DNA of 64,000 nucleotides from Baylisascaris procyonis (Eukaryota; Nematoda; Chromadorea; Rhabditida; Ascarididae). Shown one piece after another: positions 48,769 through 62,500 of the stretch. A program made the translations under genes and the position numbers. How positions within the stretch are numbered: the stretch's first letter is position 1; each line of letters begins with the position of its first letter. A model generated the notes under the pieces. It searched no databases. It was not told where the DNA came from and worked only from the letters and a program-made list of their open reading frames with translations. Location of the stretch: NCBI GenBank assembly GCA_037389465.1, contig JAZARR010000172.1, positions 310,001-374,000 of the forward strand. Reading direction: 5' to 3'.

Positions 48769-51700
48769 AGTCCCCTCTTCCTTGGCAAACACCACGTGAC
48801 GTAACACTGTAACCAATTAAGTAAACAGTAGAAACGAACACAGTTGCTGCAAGACTAGCTGCATACATCGAACGACGATTTTTTGATATCCTAGGCATAG
48901 ATATCAATTCGATCGAATGCTTCCGTTTATATGAACCAATTAAATCTGGCATACGCATAAAGTCAATGAAAGGCAATGAGAGAAAAAATAGCAAACGAAA
49001 AATCAATACACGATCTGAAAAATTTTCATCAAAAAATTTCAAATTTTTCAGAATTTTTGTCGTAAGATTCGTTAAAAATCAAAAAGAATAAAGTAGAGGA
49101 GTATATATGAGAAAATAAATTGTTAGAATCCTACAACAACATCTTTCCATTATTTCAGTTTTCAAGAATTGTTAAATGCGATGATTTTGGAGACTATTCC
49201 TCTATTCAGTGTCATAGATACTATGTCATTACTATGTCATTACTATGTCATAGATAAGATGGCTATATTAGCAGACAGTTGTGAATAATTCAGAAACTGG
49301 AACACACTGAGAAAGCAACTATAGCGAAATCATTTGTTTTGTAGCAGCGATCACATTGGTTCATTTAATTGAAGACCTCAAGACATGCGAACAAAATACT
49401 TAATGCAGCCTCTCATTATCTTTTTTTGTATAGTTAAAGAGCGCGTAAGAGGATGAGGTAGATGTGGGCTAGAGATGCACCTAAAAGAAAGACGGAAGTG
49501 GGCCTTCTCATTAACCGATTTGAAATACTACTCCTTCGTAGTAAAATGCTGATAAATTGCTTCGTGATGTGAAATCTTACGCAGTTGTTAGAAATATCGG
49601 TGTGAGAGTGGAGAGGAAGAGAGCATCTGATTGCTTAAATGAGTGACTAATTGACTGAATGTTTAGGTATATGGAAATTCTCTCTAGACCTGTCGTCAAT
49701 TTTTTATTCTTACAAAAGAAAGATTTAGGTCGGACTCCGGTCGAACATAAAGTTCGACTTAAAATAACGATCAATAAAAAAAAAAATCCAGCGAAATCAA
49801 TTTTGTTGAATTTATAATGTGCTATTACCTGTCGAATGGATAGGTCTTAGAGAATAGGCTAAATAATGCTTCTTTCAGATATGTGCTGCCTAATTGCGCG
49901 AATTTAGTATTATTTTTTTATAACTGTTGCGTAAGATTTATTCAGTCGGCTAGATTTGACATTTCGTAAATTCAGTGAAATTCATTTTAATAGAACCTGG
50001 CCCGCCTTCCGAGTACTACAGCGATTTCTGAGTCAGCATAGTATGGCTATACCATAGGAGGGGCGGCCTACTTTCAGCAACTATTTCTATCAGAGTTGTG
50101 CACGTCTATACATTTTTGAATAATATTTAGTTATATATTTCGGACTGAGCAAATAAAGCAAAGATTTAATATCATTGGTAGTGAATCACAAGCAGTATTT
50201 TGTAAAATAAAGCAACTAGAAAACAGATTCAGTAGAAGTCACTCAACAGCATCCTCGTCTATGTACTGAAATCGCCAGTCGCAACGAAAAATAGCAATGA
50301 ATCTATTCAGATTTGAAGATTCACAACGCAGCTTCATATATTTTCTTCTATACCAGAATGAAAAAATACACAGAAAACACATCTAAAAATATATGAAATA
50401 TTACGGATGGAATTACAACGTTAGTGATATATCCAATGATGAAATGAGCAAATGAAGTCGAAAGGAATTGAAGGAAATGGAGAGCATTTGAAATAAACAA
50501 GTGCGATGAATCATTGAAAGACAGGGTCGACGATGAATTGAAAGGATGAATTCTGAACGTTTCATACAAAGTGCGACGCCCCGAAAAACATGCGAGTCGA
50601 TGAGGCGAGAACGCGGCTGCCAGGTGAGAGGCAGTTTGATGTTGGGAATGACGAATGAGAACGCTGTGTTCAAGGCGGTGCGCAACAGCAACGGCTGTCA
50701 CTCTCGATGCTGTTACCACCCCACCTCTTCAACTAGTCACACTCCACCCTCGAAAAGAAAACTGCAACTTCTTCACCTTTATATACAACTCGATGCTTGC
50801 AACGCATTCAGCTCTTGGGAAATTAACCTCAAAACTCGGTTAAGTAAGGTGGCATGATAGCTCCAATGATTTTCATTTTGCTACAGCAACTAGGGTTAAG
50901 CATCAGACTAAGAATTGTACCAGTCTACCGATGTAATTTCTGCTTAACTACCATCCGCGGATCAGCCATGACGGATCGACAACCTGATGGAGAACGCAAC
51001 GATCATACCGGATGTATTTTCTGAAGTACTGTTAACTCCATTCTTATGGAGGTGACATTTTGCATATCATGTAAAGCGAATTCAATCAGCTGACTGCAGT
51101 TTGTTCACTTTACTCTCTCTATCGTAAAGTTAATACTTTATATACGGCCCGCACTTTATTCTAAGAGGTTTTATCTCTATGCTTAGAGACATGTTCGATT
51201 ATATCGGCAAAAAAACCTTCAAAATATTCGTGAGATGCAATATGCGGAAAAAATCGCTCGATAAAATTTATACTTTATTGGTAGAGTTCATCAGGTGAAC
51301 AAATTTGCATAAATAAAATACAGTGGAAACAAGATCGATGTAATTTTTATTATTTATTTATTTTTTTGAATAAGTAAGCACAAGCAAATATATGTAAAAA
51401 CACGTGAATTGACCACTAATGAGCCTATGCAGATGGAGTAAATATTTTCAAATGTCCTGGTGCAAGATTAGTTGGTCGGAATCTGAGGGTATATATTTAC
51501 AGACGAAAGTATATAAGCACAACCTATTCATCCCATTAGCATGCTCGTGTAAATTTTAAATAATGCTCGCAAAGACCATGTCAGCTATAAGTACCGAAGC
51601 AAAACCTGGTTGTAAATGTGGGTCTTTTTGGTAGTACATAAAAATCCTCATGAAACTCACGCAGATATATTATGATGAATTTTCTCTTCGAATAAAATCC

Positions 51701-52746
51701 CACTTCAAATTCTTTCTTTTAATTGAATTTCGGTCGTTGAGCACTTCGAAGATCCGATTACTTTTAAAAATGAACCTCGTATGGTAATAAAATAAAATAA
51801 ATGAATACTCTTTCATAGCGTTGCAAAGCCCTTCGCATTTGTTTCACAAAATGGTTATTTAGTAACCATATAAATTAAAGAATCTTGCGTCTTTCAAAAC
51901 GATTACATTATACCCCGTGGTTTTGATTCTTGAATGTACGATAAAACAGCATTTAAATCAATAGAGAGACAACATAGAGAATTAGCTTCACTCATAATCA
52001 AGAGAGTAAACATTTCGAGTTTTGAAATCTATAATATGATTGTTTTTTACTTCAACCGCTCTACGAATTGCAATAATGACAACAAAAATAAAGCTGAAAA
52101 GGTGTCAGAAACGCTCTTCAAATAATAACGCCCCCTGTCAACTGATTGTAAATACAGCCTGAGGCAAAAGGCAACGAAATGAGTTGATTTGGCACTTTTC
52201 TCTATCATTGCCGTCCTCGTGAACCACACTATGAAGTAGAATTTGCTGGTAAAACTCGCTCATTATTACAGTGCTGGAATTTGAGCGCACGAAAATTGGA
52301 ATCCACATTCTCGGTACTAGAAAAGGGAAGAAGCGAGAGATCAACCTCTCATATTCATAGCACTGAAGACAAAACTTGGCGCCACGTTCAAGGTCGAGGC
52401 CATCAAAAACTGAAGGACCATAAAAGTTCAAGACCTTAAAAGAACTGCAGTTATCTTGAAATCCAAAAGTCCTCTAAAATCGAAGCCCTTCAAGTTTCGA
52501 GGCTCTTGCACGAACCTTTCAGCTTTCAACACTAGCTGCTTCCATTCAAAACATTCCAAAGCAATAAAAAGCTCGGGTATTTATTCTAAATCAGCAAAAT
52601 ATCTAATCATTTAGCTTTTGATTTATAAAGAAGCTAATAATATAGGCAATAAAAAAAGCAAAAGGAATTATTCAGCTGTTCGCATTATAGCATTCATTTG
52701 AGCGCATTTTGTGCCCAATATCTTTAGGTGGGGTGCTCATTGAAAT
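48769..52746. other. Intergenic region between the small membrane-protein gene and HEXD 3' end
   Basis: About 4 kb. It holds an 11-bp tandem repeat near 49206-49256 (three TACTATGTCAT units). There is a minus-strand open frame with a hydrophobic stretch (48898 leftwards, starting MPRISKNRRSMYAAS) that overlaps the 5' end of the neighbouring gene and could not be completed. Overlapping frames at 50.3-50.9 kb on both strands have no recognised domain. The HEXD 3' UTR lies at the right end. Confidence 0.5.
49206..49256. repeat. Short tandem repeat, unit TACTATGTCAT
   Basis: Three consecutive 11-bp units, with the last running into TAGATA, which also precedes the array. Confidence 0.8.
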
Positions 52747-55700
52747 TCAAATTGCCCTTAAATCTCTAAGAATTTGAAAATTTCGCTTCGGGAATTCTCT
52801 GATTTCCTTCAATCGCTCGATATCGTGCATATATTTTTCAAGCTTCTCTGTAATCGGATCGACATATTCGTATATCCATTCATCGATCGTATTCTCTTGA
52901 TAAATTGGTTCCATAGCTGTCCTGAATTCATTAGTTATCACTAAACTATGCATATATAGAAAAAAAATTTGCTCAAAATACAGCTATTAAAAACTTGGCG
53001 CATAAGTGTTCAACTAGCAAATGAAATACCAATGATCGAATCTATAGTGCGTTCTGTATATCTTTAAACTTTTGAATCGGTGTAATCTCACTATTCAAAA
53101 ACTGCTGAGCTAGCTTCAACTACCTTCCTCGAGATCATTTACAGCATATCTTCTTGGTTAGCCCGAATACATATCCATCTACTTTTATGCCTTTCGCCCA
53201 AAATAAAACCGATTAAGCGGGGAATCTGAAAATATTTGGATAACATTAGAACTATAGAAAACTTGAAATGACAACGAAATATGCTTGAATATTTTTCAAA
53301 AACTTGTTTAACCGATTGATAAAAGTGTTGGCTGTTGATTGAGCCCGTTTTTAGGCTGCCATATTTGCTACACATCCTTTTTCCGATCAGATTCTTGGAT
53401 TTCTGCAGTCGATTCCATAGCTTACTTCATTCTGTGCAGCTCATTCATTGTACAAATCATTCTACACCAGAGCAATTCGCTCTATTTAAGCTATTTCGTC
53501 CAATTTTTAGACAAGTCGTATTATCTTCCACATTTATCATAGCTACCGATTTCATTCGTACTAAAATAACCACTGAATCGTTTGCAACATTTTCTTCATT
53601 GTAAGCAGAGAATTGAAATTTTAACCGAATAAGTTTCTCGACACTCCTCATCAAGAATAAATTTGATTGAATGACGTTTGTGAGGCCGTTCAAATACCAC
53701 AATTGGGAATAGTTATGTTTTGTATTCAGTCGTCCCAACCATCCTCTCACTTGATAATGTTCAAATACATCTTGCTTCACCATATTTCTATATCCGTTCA
53801 ATGTGACGTGAATTGCTTCAAATAATTCCCGCCCTGAAATAGATGCATCCCTAATATAGGGCTAGAATCAAGTGAACACATTGAGCGCAGCAAACTAGAC
53901 GGTAAAAGAGATGAAAGCCGATTAAATATGAACCTATAACATTCATAAAAATTGATTACTCTACACACAATAAGATAACTCTCAAGTGGATTAGTAATCA
54001 TTTCAAATCTTCAATTTTCAGTGAGAGTTTTACATGCTTATGGAAGTCTCCATATCAAGAGTGCGTTATGACAACGTTGCGCCTATGCGAATGCATATGT
54101 TTCAGCCTGTCTATTCAATAGTTTCAAATCAAAGGACAATGAAGTAGGAGAAACAGGATTTCGTAACTGTGATGTACAATGTAATGCAATCCATCTCCTA
54201 TAAGAAAATCCCATCACCGATCATCTCCGAAATAAAGTGGCTATAAGCACTTAATGCGCTCATAAATTTGTACACGCTTTATACTGACAGTTTCTATGCG
54301 CTTTTGCAATTTTCCAACAAGCGTTATAGCGAGGATGCGCGTATGTATGCGTTAGCGTACGTGTCTATCATCTATCTGTTTTTTTTTCAGTATTTTCAAC
54401 TAAGGAACGACTAAGGTTGAAACTAGAGGAACTGATGCTCATCATGTACGCTGCGCTTTCACATTTTCCCTTGGTATACCACCCTGAAAAAAAGCTCTAG
54501 GCGTCTAAAAATGAAGAAAATCTGTGTGCATTTTGCATTCACTGGGTACCAAAGAAACCATATGGAAAATTTGTATGTGTGATCATTCCATTTGAAATAT
54601 TAAGGCATTTATTTCACATATTTCATTGTTTGTTGGTAATTTCTGACAGACGCCGGCCTAGTCAGTAGGATGCAAACACCGCCCTCTTTGGCACACCTCT
54701 CCACTTATTTATTTTGCAGTAGTTGCGTAGAAAATAAGTGCAGAAGTGCACGAAAAGGGGGGGGGGGAAGGGGTGTCGTGAAATGCGCTTCGGTGTTCCG
54801 CTTATCTGACCAAACAATTTCATAGGACACTAATAAGTAATAATATATGCTGAGTGATGCCCTGTGCTCTTAATCAATCCAACATTTTCCATTGTTTTGT
54901 GATGCATTGCACAAATGGTTGACAGGATGAGCAGAATGCAAAAAGCGCACACTTTGGCGCGCTTTCCCATTTTTATCGATTCACTCACATTCATCTTAGG
55001 AGGTTAAATATCGGAACATTATATGTACATAGTATAAGGATTTGTTGAAGTTTCACTGCCTGCAAAATTGTGCTTGCAATAGATATCAGATCCCTGAGAT
55101 TAATAGAGCAACTTCAGGGAAATTTTAGAATTTACAAAGTAAAACAATATCTCAAAATTCGTTTTTCCGATTTGTATAAATGAAATCAGTTGATGGTCCA
55201 ATGAAAAATAGCTCATGTTTGCGTATTCTTTAATGCATTTCCATATTTATTTGAATTTCGTTCTTATATTATTTTGAGACCCGTCCATATGTGAAGGCAT
55301 TGAATAAAACTGAATAAAAAACTTGGTAGGTATTACTTTATATTTATCACCGAACAACCTCTGAAATTCCAGTTACATTTTTTTCAGATGAAAGAGAGTG
55401 ATCCAGATTTCACGAGGACTCCATGATCAGATGTGAAATGTCAGCCACTATACCTGGAAAAACACATTCGGCGAATTTGTCGGGATCGTTCAACGATACA
55501 ACTTCTCGACATTGGAGCACTTCAGAAACTTTCTTTTCTAACGCTCGATCGTCTCCAAAGCCAATGGCAGCGGCTATCTGGAAACCATGCTAATAAGGTG
55601 AGCAGTGACAGGAGGGGATGGAAAGAAGGGAGGGGGGCGTAATTTGTCCTTCAGGAACGAAATTTGCAAACCAAAATTTCGGTCCAATAATCGGTCGGAG

Positions 55701-58700
55701 CCAATTAAAAAATGAATTTTTTACATGTTATTGCGCCGATCAGATTGACCAACTGCACAAGCGGTTAAAAAGAATAAAGCTAACCCTTTATGTACTGTCT
55801 CTGAAACCATCCGACTGAACTAATTCTAATGTAACTGGTCGATTCCATAAGACGGCACATCAACACTTCACTGTCAACTTTTCTGATTTTTTTTATAGAA
55901 CTGCTCGGTTTGGTGGTCAAATAATATGCCAGAAGTTTATTTTAGTGACATTCAGCGATTGAGGAACCAATATTTAGGTTTGCAAAGTTCATAGCGTATA
56001 TAACCTAAATCATCCACAAGTGGCTGAATCGAAGCGAAAGTAGTGTTGACTCGGAAACACTAGAGCTAAAGTGAAAAATCGCGCCAGGGGATCTGGCACG
56101 ATTTGTGCTTTTGCAGTTCTGCTTATCAATTACGTAACAATGCATGTGTAATATTAGCAAAAGATTATACAGTCACGCCTTAGCCAAACCAACCGTTCTT
56201 GTGAGTCTTCTGCAAGATATTTGTGTTTTGCGATCCAACAGATTTCATAATCCGAATCTGACAGATGTCAATTTTCATTCGACAAGCCCCAGTACTTTCG
56301 AGAATTTAGAAAGTAGTCAAGTTCCAATAACGCCTTCAAAGAATGGCGAATTCATTTTGAAAGCTGATGTGGATGGTCAACCCAAAATGTGTATCATACC
56401 TATCAGATTTTATAACTTCAGCTATAGTATTCTCGAGTCAGCACTACCACACTTTCGTAGGCACGCACATCGATAGATAGGACTTGGTCAGAAAATATAG
56501 TTTTAAAAGAGCACTGCCAGGAAATACACTAAACAAGCAGACAAAAAAATGTACAAGGGTTTAACAATCTCTTAATGTAATTTTGCGAAACTTTCTAAAA
56601 ACCTCTTGAAAACCACAGATATCTCAAGGTGAAGTTCTGATCTTTTCTTGCAGTTGGTTGGAATCATGCATATTGTACTCTTTGTGATAGGGTCTTTGCA
56701 TTTCCTGTATGATAGGGTAATGCAAAACAGTGAAATCGCATCTATCATATAAAAGCTACTGCAGCATACAGGTAATATGAGACTCTCATAAGTCGTGCAA
56801 ATGATCAACTAAAAGAATACAAAAAAAAACATTTGACGTTGATGTAAATATAGGATACGCTGATGAAAAGATCGAAATTGTGTGGTAGCTGCGATGGATA
56901 GCAAGAGAAGCTTGTCTCACCTGCAGGTTGGCGATAGCAGATGGAATTCCCACAGGAAGCAATTCACAGAGTACGGCAAAGTGGTCATACCTCTGCCAAC
57001 CAGTTAAAATTAGACCGCGAAAGTTTTCGAATAATCTCGCGAACTTCTGCAGTAAAATATATAAGTGCTGACGATGAGACAAAGATTTTGAGATTTATCA
57101 TTGGTAAGACGATAAATCTCGACGACTGCTATCCTTTTTGGTTATCAGGTGGCACCTAATATGCCTAACAACTTTCGTCTGTAAAGTGGGGACAAATACT
57201 ATGATTGCTACTCTTTTCTTGCTTCCAATGTCTTGCAACTCTAAAATGTACGAATGGTAAAATGCGTCAGGGATGCTAGCATAATACATGCTTTTTGCAA
57301 TTGAATAAAAAACTATCACCATAGTTGCTCAACCACTGAAAAAAATGTTTTTGGCATGAAAATTACTAGTTGCAAAAAAATAAAAATCCAAAAATTATTT
57401 AAATAATGAATAAGTCGAAACGAAAGAGGGGAAGTATGATGCACACAATTCTTTCACATCGAATATAATGTCTAATTTTTTCTGAGATAGATATATGCAA
57501 CATCCCTATTCACAACCATAAATGCAATGAAATTATAAAGTTTTCGTGCAATTTCTAAAGCACTTTTGAATTAATATTTTTGAGTGCAAATAATATCATA
57601 TCAACTTAATAAATATGTTTTTTTTTATAATGGGAACCGGAAAATTTAATGATAAAAGTATAGTGATTTTATTTCATAAATGATGAAATTATTGTACATA
57701 TTTTTGTTGTAACCATGCTCTATTGTTTGCCACATAATGTTGAATATCAATGAATTGAGAGGATGGATTATTCGCTCCTTTGAACGCTGATGAGCCCCAT
57801 ATATTCTTGAATGAGGAAGCCAATATTCGCCATGTCCATTCTACAAACAAAATTGGAAGAAAAAAGGTAGAAAATGTGCTCCAAGAAAATGGAATAGAAT
57901 GGAATTGAGCTTTATTCGTTATGATAGATGTGAATATCTTTATATATGGCAAAGAAGCGAAGGCAACCCCTCGATGAAAGTTATGTTCGTTTTATTGATT
58001 AATGCGACTACGCCGATCTTATCGCTGCAGTTGCAATTTGTTGCAAATATGCTAATAATAAGTAATAAAGGTGACGATTGCAATACTACAATGATATGTT
58101 CTCTTTCAAGTCTTTGCCCTCAGATCCAAGTGTTTAGATAAGAATTCTGATCTAAAAGCACATTATTTCAGTTCAACATTCTAAGCCGGCATGGCAACGG
58201 AGAAAAAAAATTCGACGATGATTATATCTACTGTTAAAAAAATGAGCAGTATTGAAATACAACTGGAGTGGCGTATCAGAGAGACGGTATACGCTCTAGT
58301 TTTCGTTTGTCTTGACCAGATAACTTCATCACCTGTCACTAGCTAATATGTATACGAAACAACGGCTTCATACTTTGATTAGCTTGGCCAAGCGCAACAC
58401 TTATAAAAGAGGTTTATTTTTCGTGACATGTCATCACTGCGATATGGGAACCGAACGTGTTATATGATATGGGAAGATCACCTTTAATAAATTTTATGCC
58501 TATTGAAATTTGCAACTCTAGCGTCAACTGTTTTCGGAATGAAACCACGGCACACACAGCCAGACATACACACACGCGATGTCAATAGAATTCGCTTCTG
58601 CAAGGCAAGGTTAACTAATGATAAAGTATATTTCTTTTAGCGAATTGTAATATTAGTAATAGAATAGAATAGTAGCCATAGCAGAATATTAACCGTAATA

Positions 58701-59518
58701 AAATGATAATAATAGCAATTGTATTTGAAAATAGCATCTGCTATGTGCTCTCTTCGTATTTCGATCTGCTTCATCTTTGATCGTTCACTCTGTTCGAAAA
58801 TATAATCTAGCTATAAACAATAAAAAGAGCCCTATCAGCTGCCAATTTCGTAGTTAAAGTTGAAGTAATTTAGTCAAACAATGAAGCCGAATAGATGCTT
58901 GATGGATTTTTGGATTAAGGCTGCAGATATGTACAAATACTTCAGCAACACACTTTTTACAATTAATCTCTTCATTGGAAATTCAGGATTATCAAAACTT
59001 ATGCACAGATATTCAGATCTCAGTGGCAGTCCAAATTCGACATTTAACAAATTTTCTACGGTGTATGTGAACACAGAAAGAAGGAGAGGTGGGGAGAGGG
59101 GAGGGGGGGGAGGGAGACGAGAAGGAGAGAGAGAAGAAAGGAGAGGAAAAGTAATGAATTAACCATTTAGGCCTTGAACAGTCTCTGAGTAGTCCCACAC
59201 AACTGGCTCAATAAGATCGCCTAATTGATATTCGCTGAACGCCTCTGGTGAGAACGCCTTCAGCATATCGTGCCATGCTAAAACTCTGAAGAACGCACTG
59301 TTTATGAGCATATAAAAAATTTTTTTAAAATTAAATTATAAAGGAAAAAGTAAATAATTATCAAGTGAATTCATATAGCATTCCACCATCTGCCACCATA
59401 TTCTTCCCAATGTTTGCCTGAAATGTTATTGTATATCGTTTGTCAAAATTGTCTTTGCGAGTACCAGTATAGTATCTAAACAACAAGATTTGAAATACCA
59501 TACAGAGCATTATTCTTC

Positions 59519-59581
<63 letters not shown>

Positions 59582-62500
59582 CTTAGCGCATGGAACTCCA
59601 GTTGATATTTAATGTGTTTTCGAAAATGATTTCGTGAATGTTCTACCACATTTTGCGATATAAGAGTTTCTGTCATAAGGATTTTGCACTTTGATCGCAT
59701 AACGGTGATTCTTAAAAAAAATTTGATCCCTAAACAAGCAACTCAATCCAAGACTTCGCAAGGAACTAATGTAGTGATTTTGTTGTCCATTGCCTATCAG
59801 ATTGTTTGCATAATTTGGAGCATTCTACAAAGAAAGATATTACGTAATGGAAGCAATGAAGATGAGAAACAGATAGACCTTGTATTGGGCAATAGAGATC
59901 GGACGTATTTTGCGATATTCGCGAGATGCTGCACACCTAGACGCTCCTTACCGTCCCTCTTCTGTTGGTTTATAAATACAATGTCCTTCTCGCAATTACC
60001 ATACTTAAAAGATGCTATGTAGCAGTGATATACGGTTTGGATTGAAATGAGAGAAAATGAGCAATAAGATGCCACTGGCTAACAGAAAGAAGCGTCCTTC
60101 TGCTCCATATCTTCCTACGTGTTGGGTGGATGAAAGATTGCCTGCAATGGCTGTCAGCCTCCTCCCGCTCCAATCCTCTCAACTTCTTCCAAAGATTGAA
60201 TGGAAAACTCGTTTTCTCAAATCGAATTAAAAACATATTTTAACTATGCCGAGATTCGAATTGTGAGGGAGACCTTTCAAGCATATGAAGCAAGCGGAAA
60301 ATTGTTCAGTAAAGTGATTGAAATCTGCACTATCTACCCATGTCCGACCATGAGTAAAGATATTTATGCTCAATAGGGAATGGAATATTATTTTCTATGA
60401 AGGATTAAAATAATAGGAGGGTGAAATGCGAGGGCGCGCTCAAGGTTATCAGTATGGAGTCTTGTAAGAGGGATGATCGCTCGCTGTAGAGAAAACCGAT
60501 GGAGAAGAACAGTGAGAGATGTCAGTTTAAGGTATAGTGTACACTTGGAAACTATTAGGCACACTTTCTTCAGCCACATTCATCTCTCGTTATGTAAAGT
60601 AAACTGGCGAATTTCATTATAACGGAAGGTGAGAACAGTAAAGAAACTAAAGTGTTAATGACGATAGTGTCTTTGATAACAGTGATAATTTCCTTCGATA
60701 ATAGTAATAATTATCAACAGCAATAATTGTTGTTGTGGTAGTGATAATTATCAGTGAAAATTGTGACAGTTGTTGATAACTACCATAATTCTCAATAAGG
60801 TAAAAATAATGATAATGTTCTTTGTTCTGACCGAATCAAAGAAAAGGTTTACAAAGTTGATAAGAACGTGTTTCATGATGTTCCAGTACTGCATATTTTC
60901 AATTCAAAATTTCGAGAAGTTCCCATAAAACCGACATATCGATTTGCATAAACCTTTATATTCACTAAAGACAAGAAAAGTGGATAACAAGAAAAGTAAT
61001 ATGCTATTTGTAATCGAAATTGATTTTTCCCAGCAAATTTTAGTCAAGACATATGGAGCACTCTATAAATCTAAAGTATGTTTGAAAGGGAACGAAAAAA
61101 AAGAGGTAAACGAACAAATGTGTGTAAATGCAACAGCGCATACGCCAGGTAAATTCACTAATTTGAAAGTACACTTCGAGTGGGATGGCATAACGTCTAC
61201 TTGTTCATGAAAAGGTGGTAGTTGTATAGAAGTAATAGTTGTTTCACCTCGAATGCTTCATCAGCTCCAATGTGGAAATATTTCACGCCGAACTCTTTAT
61301 GAACGTCGGCTACTTGCCTTATAGCCTCAGTGATCAATCCAACTGCCTCTTCGTCAGATAGGCAAATCACCTGTAAACAATGCTGATAGTAGAATTCAAA
61401 ATTTTGTTAAATACAATTAAGCCTTGTAACAATTTATATTTATACTTTTGGTCACTCGCTAGCAGCCTCTTCAAAGTAAATACTTTTTAGAAAATGCAAT
61501 TTGCATAGAATATAACGAGCAATGCAATTCTTAGATTACCTGTGGATATATATCGTTTTGACGATATTTGCGGAATTTCGGCACTTTCAAAATCCATTCG
61601 AGATGTCCAAACGTTTGTACGAGAGGGATAATATCGAGTTCGAGTTTCTGAGCGTAACTAAGGATTTCTTTGACTTCGGCAATCGTATAACCACTGCTAG
61701 AGCGAATCTCTTCGAATATTCCAGTAAACGGAAATGTATCTTCCCATTCGATGAGAATTCCTGAACGAAAGATTTACTTGACTTTTCTTTTAATTTAAGC
61801 ACTTTTCACTCACTGTCTGTCGAATTTGAGCATCTTTTTGGGATTTAATGCCACATGCCCCAATTTTATTAGTGCGGTAGAAACGATATCGTAGTGTTGC
61901 GATGCAAACAGCGAAATTGCAGTGAAAAGTTATTGAAAATTAAGCTAAACTGCGGGAGTAGGAAAATTTATGGAAGCCAGTTGGACAGCGGACACATCGG
62001 GACTTTTAAGAAGAAGAAGAAGGAAATGCATATCCTAAGAACGCTCCTAGGATGGTTGATTTTTCTTCAATTATCGTTGGTTTCATCGCCAAATTGGTCC
62101 GCCTCATCCTTCCAAAAATTCCGAGTGAGTGATACAGTCCTCAAATTACTCGAAACAACAAACGCGATTCGCTTGAATCTAAGATGAACTTTTTAGGTGA
62201 CGTGAGTCTTCGGTGTCGGGTATAAGTGATAACGAATTGTTCTGGTGTCGAACATATGTGTACTTCTTATAGAACAGTAGGTATTATTGGTCTTAAGAGT
62301 GGTAGATCTTTTCGCTGAAGCCACTGAAGCTTCATTATGGTTTGAGCGTTGACGGAAGAAAACGATGGTGATTTGAGAGGATCCAGGGGCCATAATACCA
62401 AAAGTTCCTAAAATGCTTTCCATAGTGATAACGGAAATCATGTTATCAATGAATGCGCCTACTGCGATACATCTGCATTATGTTTTAAGGCTTCATTGAC

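Noticed and set aside
48716..49042. 108-codon minus-strand frame with a hydrophobic stretch (MPRISKNRRSMYAAS...)
   Set aside because: It overlaps the signal-peptide exon of the Shisa-like gene in another frame. A small mitochondrial-type membrane protein was considered, but no continuation exon could be found.
50348..50857. Overlapping frames of 92-123 codons on both strands
   Set aside because: No domain, no consistent splice sites, and both strands equally open; treated as chance.
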